Assembly (NCBI GenBank): GCA_937896695.1
Contig: CALBOT010000082.1
Span: 1-5,273, forward strand
Direction: 5' to 3'
DNA length: 5,273 bases
DNA from: an uncultured Candidatus Nitrosopelagicus sp.
GTDB lineage: Archaea; Thermoproteota; Nitrososphaeria; Nitrososphaerales; Nitrosopumilaceae
The notes under the pieces were generated by a model. That model was not told where the DNA came from and ran no database searches. It saw only the letters and a list, made by a program, of their open reading frames with translations. The position numbers and the translations under genes are program-made. The first letter of the stretch is position 1. Every line of letters begins with the position of its first letter. Below, one piece after another: positions 1 through 4,394 of the stretch.

Positions 1-879
1 TGCAACAGTATCTGGTTGTTCAACAGCAGTAACTTTGTCAACTTTTTTATCAAATGCATCAACGATTGGGGCACATCCTTGCGGTTGTGCACAATGCATA
101 TGCATAGAAGATAGATCATTAAGTAAAGAGACAGATTGTAATTCTTCAAATCCTTTACAAATTGCATTTAACATAGCACCACTTCCAGTAGGAACTATAA
201 GATGATTTGGAACATTCCAGTCTAACTGTTCTGCTGCTTCATAGGCTAAAGTTTTTGATCCTTCAACATAGTATGAACGCATATTGATATTTACAACACC
301 CACTCCTTTTCTATCACCAATCTGTGCTGCAATTCTATTTGCTTCATCATATGTACCATCAACAGAAATGTATTCAGCTCCATATGATAATGCTTGTGCA
401 ATTTTTGCAGTTTCGATATTACTTGGTGCAAAAATATAACAGGGCATATTTGCTTTTGCAGCATGTGCTGCAGTTGCAGATGCAAGATTACCAGTAGATG
501 CACAACCAACAGATTCTAAACCAAATTCTTTCGCTTTAGAAATTGCAACACCTGCAGGTCTATCTTTAAATGAAAATGTTGGATTTACAGAATCATTTTT
601 TATGTAAAGATTGTTTAATCCTAACTCTTTACCAAGCTTTTCTGCTTTCACAAGAGGGGTCATTCCTGCCTCTATGCTAACAATATTTTTTTTATCCAAG
701 ATAGGCAATAACTCGAAATAACGCCAGTAAGTTTTTTCTCTATTTTGAAAGGTATCTTTATTCACAGATGGAAAATCATACTTTACATCTAATGGGCCAA
801 AACATTCATCGCAAATGTACTTGAAAGTAGGTTCATACTCTTTTTTACATTCTCTACATTCAAGGTGATTTTTACCCAT
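1..879 (-). CDS. thrC: threonine synthase, C-terminus cut by window edge
   Basis: This PLP enzyme converts O-phosphohomoserine and water to threonine and phosphate, the last step of threonine synthesis, in the cytoplasm. 293 codons are present; family members are usually near 400 residues, so roughly 100 C-terminal residues are missing off the left edge. Visible in order: an N-terminal zinc ribbon with Cys8, Cys11, Cys23 and Cys26; an EAGMTPL segment (residues 70-76); the Schiff-base lysine Lys105 in FSFKDRPAG; the STGNLASA loop (128-135) that holds the substrate; and the glycine-rich phosphate-binding loop PTGSG (230-234). The ATG at 879 is the only sensible start: an in-frame TAA lies seven codons upstream and the Cys ribbon begins right after it. 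There is no Shine-Dalgarno motif, and a TATA-like box lies about 29 bases upstream, so the mRNA is probably leaderless. The paralogue cysteate synthase is a less likely alternative. It is divergent from the 1115-1654 gene and not co-transcribed with the histidine genes. Confidence 0.93.
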   Translation of the reverse strand, partial: MGKNHLECRECKKEYEPTFKYICDECFGPLDVKYDFPSVNKDTFQNREKTYWRYFELLPILDKKNIVSIEAGMTPLVKAEKLGKELGLNNLYIKNDSVNPTFSFKDRPAGVAISKAKEFGLESVGCASTGNLASATAAHAAKANMPCYIFAPSNIETAKIAQALSYGAEYISVDGTYDEANRIAAQIGDRKGVGVVNINMRSYYVEGSKTLAYEAAEQLDWNVPNHLIVPTGSGAMLNAICKGFEELQSVSLLNDLSSMHMHCAQPQGCAPIVDAFDKKVDKVTAVEQPDTVA

Positions 880-902
880 ATTTAGATCAGATTCTAATTA
901 AT

Positions 903-912
903 TCATAAAATA
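903..912 (-). promoter_or_regulatory. TATA-like promoter box of thrC
   Basis: Read on the minus strand this is TATTTTATGA, centred about 29 bases before the thrC ATG at 879. This is the spacing expected if transcription starts at or within a few bases of the start codon (archaeal TBP/TFB promoter, leaderless mRNA). The purine-rich AGGA just upstream could serve as the BRE. AT-rich sequence produces such boxes by chance, so the position is the main support. Confidence 0.5.
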
Positions 913-914
913 TC

Positions 915-924
915 CTAATATTAG
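915..924. repeat. 10-bp perfect palindrome overlapping the thrC BRE region
   Basis: CTAATATTAG equals its own reverse complement. It sits immediately upstream of the thrC TATA box, where TFB would contact DNA, and abuts the 17-bp inverted repeat at 925-941. A dimeric regulator bound here could block or aid TFB; this is inferred from position only. Confidence 0.4.
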
Positions 925-941
925 ATTAAGTATTACTTAAT
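925..941. repeat. 17-bp inverted repeat upstream of the thrC promoter, possible operator
   Basis: Arms ATTAAGTA (925-932) and TACTTAAT (934-941) are perfect reverse complements around a single central T. The size and symmetry suit a dimeric helix-turn-helix regulator such as the Lrp/AsnC proteins common in archaea. It lies just behind the BRE/TATA of thrC, on the side where activators usually bind. No bound protein can be named from the sequence. Confidence 0.4.
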
Positions 942-1017
942 TTTATTGTCTAGAATTAGAATAGCTTTTTGTTAAAAATTATGATGAATATAAGAAAAAA
1001 AGCAAAAAAATGAATTT

Positions 1018-1079
1018 TTATCAAAAATCAGATAAGATTAATTGAAAAAATGAGAAAAAATAACATAGATTTTTGATAA
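1018..1079. repeat. 12-bp inverted repeat pair upstream of the surface-protein gene
   Basis: TTATCAAAAATC at 1018-1029 is matched exactly by its reverse complement GATTTTTGATAA at 1068-1079, with 38 bases between. The second arm ends five bases before the TATA-like box at 1085-1092. It could be two sites for one regulator in opposite orientation. It is probably not in the mRNA if transcription starts near 1115. The region is A/T-rich, but 12 exact pairs including two C/G positions per arm is more than expected by chance. Confidence 0.45.
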
Positions 1080-1084
1080 GAAAG

Positions 1085-1092
1085 TTTTATAG
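1085..1092 (+). promoter_or_regulatory. TATA-like promoter box of the surface-protein gene
   Basis: TTTTATAG is centred about 27 bases before the ATG at 1115, with a purine run (GAAAG, 1080-1084) just upstream in the BRE position. This places the transcription start at the ATG itself, as in a leaderless mRNA. It argues for ATG 1115 rather than the upstream in-frame TTG at 1073, which has no comparable box at the right distance. Confidence 0.5.
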
Positions 1093-1114
1093 AATTAAAA
1101 AATTGTGCCAAATT

Positions 1115-1654
1115 ATGAATAGAAATGTCGGTATTGCAACAGGTATTGGAATCTCAATAATTTTAGGAGTAATAATTTTTCAAGTAAATGAAACTACATG
1201 GAAACAAGTTTCAGTAGAGGAATATTATGAAAAAGATGGAAAAGTTTCAGGAGTTGTTTATCCAGATAATCCGCAAATTTTGGGACCACTACAAATTAAT
1301 AAAGACAAGTATCTTTTGGGCGAAAATGTTTTTGTGATTATAAAAGATCTTAGACCGCAAGATAGAGGTTCAATACAATTTTTCACACCTGGTGGAATAT
1401 TATTTGATGAAATGGGGTTTAATGGAGAATACAATGATTATGCAAAAAAATATTTTAAACCACAATTATTGAAATCAAAAAATTTGTGTGAAAAAGAACA
1501 ACTTGTAGGAACATGGACAGTTATGTTTAGAGGATATGAAGAAGCCAAATTATATTTTGAAGTGACATCAGATATTTTACCTAATCAAGAAAGCCATTTT
1601 GTAGAATGTGAAGTAGCATATGAAATTGATATTACAAAACCAACTACTCCATAA
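1115..1654 (+). CDS. membrane-anchored extracytoplasmic beta-rich protein, function unknown
   Basis: This is a 179-residue protein that I cannot assign a function. Residues about 5-24 form one hydrophobic segment (VGIATGIGISIILGVIIFQV), an uncleaved anchor or signal, with the rest probably outside the cell. The outer part alternates polar and hydrophobic residues like an Ig-like or macroglobulin-type beta sandwich: a KYLLGENVFVII strand pair near 65-76, a GTWTVMF strand near 132-138, then EAKLYFEV. Two cysteines (125 and 165) could form a disulfide. The C-terminus is rich in Thr and Pro. Similar small anchored proteins with a 'KYLLGE' strand are, from memory, frequent in Thaumarchaeota. I prefer ATG 1115 because a TATA-like box lies 27 bases upstream. 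An in-frame TTG at 1073 would add 14 residues, several of them basic, before the membrane segment, and cannot be excluded. The gene is divergent from thrC and convergent with hisF, so it appears to be its own transcript. Confidence 0.8.
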   Translation: MNRNVGIATGIGISIILGVIIFQVNETTWKQVSVEEYYEKDGKVSGVVYPDNPQILGPLQINKDKYLLGENVFVIIKDLRPQDRGSIQFFTPGGILFDEMGFNGEYNDYAKKYFKPQLLKSKNLCEKEQLVGTWTVMFRGYEEAKLYFEVTSDILPNQESHFVECEVAYEIDITKPTTP

Positions 1655-1662
1655 CCATAAAT

Positions 1663-2466
1663 TTAGTAGCGTACAGGGATATTATTTTCTTGTATAAGTT
1701 GTTTAACACGATTTACAGAATGTGTTTCATAATGAAAAATTGATGCAGCTAATGCAGCATTAACTTCAGTATTTTTAAAAATATCAATCATATCTTCAGG
1801 TTTACCACAACCACCTGATGCAATAACAGGTATTCCAACTGCAAGAACTATTTCATTTGTTAATAAAACATCATAACCATCTTTTGTACCATCTCTATCA
1901 ATGCTTGTTAGTAGAATTTCACCAGCACCTAACTTTTCAATTTTTTTTGACCAATCAATAACATCTAAGCCGGTACCTTTTTTCCCACCATAAATGAATA
2001 CTTCAAACCAGAATTGTTTTCCATTTTCAGAAAAAATATTTTTTCCCTTTTCTATATTATAATTTCGTCTTGAATCAATTGCAACTACTACACATTGTTT
2101 TCCAAATAATTCCATTAATTCAGTTATAACTTCAGGATTTTTTACTGCACCAGTATTAATTGCAACTTTATCAGCACCATTAAGTAAAATATCTCTTGCA
2201 TGTTGTAACGATTTTACTCCACCGCCAACAGTAAATGGAATATCAATCACTTCTGCAATTTTTTTTACTAATGATTTTATGGTTTCACGTTGTTCAGATG
2301 ACGCAGTTATATCTAGAAAAACCAGTTCATCTGCACCTTCATTAGAATATTTTTCAGCTAATTGTACAGGATCGCCAGCATCTTTTATTGATTCAAAATT
2401 CAATCCTTTGACAACACGGCCATTTGCAACATCCAAACAGGGAATTATTCGTTTAGTTAGAACCAA
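1663..2466 (-). CDS. hisF: imidazole glycerol phosphate synthase, cyclase subunit HisF
   Basis: HisF joins HisH to turn PRFAR plus glutamine-derived ammonia into imidazole glycerol phosphate and AICAR. It is a (beta/alpha)8 barrel of 267 residues. The catalytic aspartates are Asp12 (IIPCLDV) and Asp131 (VVVAIDSRR). Phosphate-binding and barrel motifs follow: FTVGGGV (78-84), AINTGAVKNP (102-111), LLTSIDRDGTKDGYD (185-199), IASGG (215-219) and AALAASIFH (237-245). Residues matching the ammonia gate known from Thermotoga HisF are Arg6, Glu47, Lys100 and Glu183. Between Asp131 and the GGKKGTG motif there are about 15 more residues than in Thermotoga HisF; I recall similar insertions in other archaeal HisF proteins. 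The start is a TTG at 2466, which overlaps the end of hisA by 14 bases; a GAGG lies 9 bases upstream, and KRIIPCLD then falls at the normal distance from the N-terminus. It is the last gene of the operon here. Confidence 0.96.
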   Translation of the reverse strand: MVLTKRIIPCLDVANGRVVKGLNFESIKDAGDPVQLAEKYSNEGADELVFLDITASSEQRETIKSLVKKIAEVIDIPFTVGGGVKSLQHARDILLNGADKVAINTGAVKNPEVITELMELFGKQCVVVAIDSRRNYNIEKGKNIFSENGKQFWFEVFIYGGKKGTGLDVIDWSKKIEKLGAGEILLTSIDRDGTKDGYDVLLTNEIVLAVGIPVIASGGCGKPEDMIDIFKNTEVNAALAASIFHYETHSVNRVKQLIQENNIPVRY

Positions 2467-3181
2467 TTTTCTTTGCCTCTTCTATTGAAACTAGTCCCTC
2501 ATAAAGTGCCTTTCCTAAAATAACTCCAAATGGATTAATTTCATTTACATCTCGAATATCTTGCATTTTGGATATTCCACCACTTGCTATTGCATTGCAA
2601 TTTTTTATTTGACATATTTTTTTTAATGATTCAATATCAGGCCCTTCCAAAGTTCCATCTTTTGAAACATTTGTGGTTAAAAATTCTGTAAAACCATATT
2701 TAACAAACTCATTTGTTGCATCATACAAATCAATATCAGTACTGTTTTGCCAGCCATGAGTAACAATTTTTCCATCTATGTGATCAATAGATATTACAAT
2801 TCGTTCAGATCCAAATGTTTGAATAAAGTCACTCAAAATATTATTCTGTTCACTTTCTCTAAGTTGCATTGCAATTGTTCCGATCACCACACGATATGCA
2901 AAATCTAAAACTTCAGAAATTTTTTCTTCAGATCTAAGTCCACCTGCAACTTGTAAAGGAATTGATGTATTTTGAGAAATTTTCTCTATTGTTTTAGAAT
3001 TCTCACCACTCCCCAAAGTTGCATCCAAATCAACTATATGTAAAATATCACCTCCAAGTGATTCCCATTTTTGTGCAATTTCTACAGGATTGTCACTGTA
3101 AATTGTTTTGTTTTTTGGATCACCTTTATACAAACGAACAACTTTTCCGTCCATCAAATCAATTGCAGGTATTATTTTCAT
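2453..3181 (-). CDS. hisA: ProFAR isomerase HisA
   Basis: HisA performs the Amadori rearrangement of ProFAR to PRFAR, the substrate of HisF/HisH. It is a (beta/alpha)8 barrel of 242 residues, the usual length. Visible residues: general-base Asp8 in IIPAIDLMDGKVVRL; HIVDLDA (48-54); the GGLR motif with Arg83 (80-83), typical of HisA rather than HisF; the second catalytic Asp133 in VISID, with HGW (142-144) after it; DGTLEGPD (175-182); IASGGIS (198-204); and ILGKALYEG (221-229). Arg83 and Trp144 fit a dedicated HisA; I see no sign of the dual-substrate PriA type, though sequence reading alone is weak on that. The ATG at 3181 overlaps the hisH stop in ATGA (4 bases), and a weak GAG lies 10 bases upstream. 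Its 3' end overlaps hisF by 14 bases. Confidence 0.96.
   Translation of the reverse strand: MKIIPAIDLMDGKVVRLYKGDPKNKTIYSDNPVEIAQKWESLGGDILHIVDLDATLGSGENSKTIEKISQNTSIPLQVAGGLRSEEKISEVLDFAYRVVIGTIAMQLRESEQNNILSDFIQTFGSERIVISIDHIDGKIVTHGWQNSTDIDLYDATNEFVKYGFTEFLTTNVSKDGTLEGPDIESLKKICQIKNCNAIASGGISKMQDIRDVNEINPFGVILGKALYEGLVSIEEAKKIGSN
2476..2479 (-). promoter_or_regulatory. Shine-Dalgarno motif for the TTG start of hisF
   Basis: GAGG on the minus strand, inside the 3' end of hisA, 9 bases before the hisF TTG at 2466. There is no ATG or GTG near the expected N-terminus, so this site supports the TTG start and independent or coupled initiation within the operon. Confidence 0.55.
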
Positions 3182-3786
3182 TTACTGCACACTCTAAGAA
3201 AATTTTTAATCATCAATGAGCCGACTTTGCCTGATTTTTCAGGATGAAACTGAGTTCCAAAAAATAATTTATCTTCTACAACTGCAGGGACTTTTATTCC
3301 ATAATCGGCATTGGCTACAATAATATCAGAACTCTCGGGTTTGGCTCGATAAGAATGTACAAAATAAACCCATGAATTATTTTCGACACCTTCAAGAATT
3401 TTACTTTCTTTTGTAATTTCTAAACTATTCCATCCCATATGTGGAATTTTCATATTATTTGGAAGTATTATAACTTCACCATTCATTACATCAAGACCTT
3501 TCTCCTTTCCTTCTTGACTTTGTTTGAAAAACATCTCCATACCTAAACAAATTCCAAGAACTGGAATTTTTTCTTTAACAAAATCATGAAATCCTAATGC
3601 AGAATAATCTCTAATACTTCGAATTGCAGGATCAAAATTTCCTACACCAGGTAACAGTAAACCATCATATTTTTTTGTTTGATCAAAGCTGGTAATAATA
3701 TCAACATTAGCACCATTTTTTTCAAGTGAAGTCTTTAGACTAAAGATATTTCCTGCTCCGTAATCAAATATTGCTACACTTACCAT
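3178..3786 (-). CDS. hisH: imidazole glycerol phosphate synthase, glutamine amidotransferase subunit HisH
   Basis: HisH is a class I (triad) glutaminase that feeds ammonia through the HisF barrel for imidazole ring closure. It is 202 residues, the normal length. The nucleophile is Cys80 in LGICLGM. His181 and Glu183 in TQFHPEKSG complete the triad. The oxyanion strand PGVGNF spans 46-51. The KIPHMGWN motif (113-120) and YFVHSY (141-146) are HisH-specific and separate it from other glutaminases such as PdxT. The ATG at 3786 shares one base with the hisB stop (TAATG). An AAAGG motif 9 bases upstream could recruit ribosomes. Its stop overlaps the hisA start in ATGA. Adjacent hisF is its obligate partner. 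Confidence 0.96.
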   Translation of the reverse strand: MVSVAIFDYGAGNIFSLKTSLEKNGANVDIITSFDQTKKYDGLLLPGVGNFDPAIRSIRDYSALGFHDFVKEKIPVLGICLGMEMFFKQSQEGKEKGLDVMNGEVIILPNNMKIPHMGWNSLEITKESKILEGVENNSWVYFVHSYRAKPESSDIIVANADYGIKVPAVVEDKLFFGTQFHPEKSGKVGSLMIKNFLRVCSK

Positions 3787-4373
3787 TACATTGCGCCTTT
3801 AGTACTAGGTATTCCTTTTTGTTTAGGATCATTTGATACTGCATTACGTATTGCGACTGCCATTGATTTTATAGCAGCTTCAACTTTATGGTGATCATTA
3901 TCACCATATTTTACAGTAACATGTATGCAACAATTCAAATTTTGTGCTAAAGAGAAGAAAAAGTGTTCTAAATCTTCTTTTGATATACCCTCAATTTTTG
4001 TTCTTTTTATTAAAAGAGTTATTTTGTGATATTGTCTTTTCACAAGATCAAGTGATGTTTCAGCTAAAGATTCATCCATAGGTACAGACGAGAAGCTAAA
4101 TCTTGTGATCCCGTTTCTTTTTCCTAATGCCTTATCAATTGCACTTCCAATAGTTATTCCTGTATCTTCAATCAAATGATGTTCAATTCCGTCTTTTGAT
4201 TTTGCCTTGACGACCAAATCCATCATAGAATGTTTTCCAAAAGAGCCAATCAGATGATCTAAAAATTTTACTCCAGTATTGATTGTAGTGTTTCCAGTTC
4301 CATCCAAATTAAGAGATACCGAAACACTAGTTTCTTTTGTTTCTCGCTTGATGCTTGTTTTTCTTGGTTTCAT
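3786..4373 (-). CDS. hisB: imidazoleglycerol-phosphate dehydratase HisB
   Basis: HisB removes water from imidazole glycerol phosphate to give imidazole-acetol phosphate; family members form manganese-bound 24-mers. At 195 residues it is the monofunctional type, with no phosphatase domain fused. The twin-domain metal-binding pattern is complete: FLDH with His40, His48, the EHHLIED block (His65, His66, Glu69) in the first half; LEHFF with His137 and the DHHKVEA block (His161, His162, Glu165) in the second. PMDESLAETSLDL (98-110) is the conserved middle segment, and the C-terminus ends in the family's IPSTKG pattern. The ATG at 4373 puts RETKET and LNLDGTG at their normal distance from the N-terminus. 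No clear Shine-Dalgarno motif is seen, so it may depend on coupling to the preceding HAD gene, which ends 21 bases upstream in the same reading frame. It overlaps hisH by one base. Confidence 0.96.
   Translation of the reverse strand: MKPRKTSIKRETKETSVSVSLNLDGTGNTTINTGVKFLDHLIGSFGKHSMMDLVVKAKSKDGIEHHLIEDTGITIGSAIDKALGKRNGITRFSFSSVPMDESLAETSLDLVKRQYHKITLLIKRTKIEGISKEDLEHFFFSLAQNLNCCIHVTVKYGDNDHHKVEAAIKSMAVAIRNAVSNDPKQKGIPSTKGAM
3796..3800 (-). promoter_or_regulatory. Shine-Dalgarno-like motif for hisH
   Basis: AAAGG on the minus strand lies 9 bases before the hisH ATG, within the last codons of hisB. Together with the TAATG junction it suggests reinitiation or coupled translation. Confidence 0.4.
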
Positions 4374-4394
4374 GAGATTCTTGTTTGATTTCCA

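Noticed and set aside
291..509. Minus-strand reading frame of 72 codons inside thrC
   Set aside because: Alternative frame of a well-conserved thrC; composition (His, Leu, Gln rich) is that of a shadow frame.
981..1013. Tiny ORF MMNIRKKAKK in the intergenic region
   Set aside because: Ten codons of A-rich sequence with no promoter or ribosome site; expected by chance.
1050..1076. Tiny ORF MRKNNIDF upstream of the surface-protein gene
   Set aside because: Eight codons, no sign of a leader-peptide arrangement, and probably upstream of the transcription start.
1073..1114. Upstream in-frame TTG start for the surface-protein gene (14 extra residues, several basic)
   Set aside because: The TATA-like box at 1085-1092 would lie inside the coding region, and no promoter box or Shine-Dalgarno motif fits the TTG. 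The basic residues would suit a cytoplasmic N-terminus, so it is not fully excluded.
1680..1692. T-rich stretch as plus-strand terminator for the surface-protein gene
   Set aside because: Short, interrupted T run within hisF; T runs of this kind are common throughout this AT-rich window, so it cannot be called.
2279..2488. Plus-strand reading frame opposite the hisF start
   Set aside because: Antisense to conserved hisF codons, with no protein family features or promoter.
3019..3219. Plus-strand reading frame opposite the hisA start
   Set aside because: Antisense to the conserved hisA N-terminus; no independent support.
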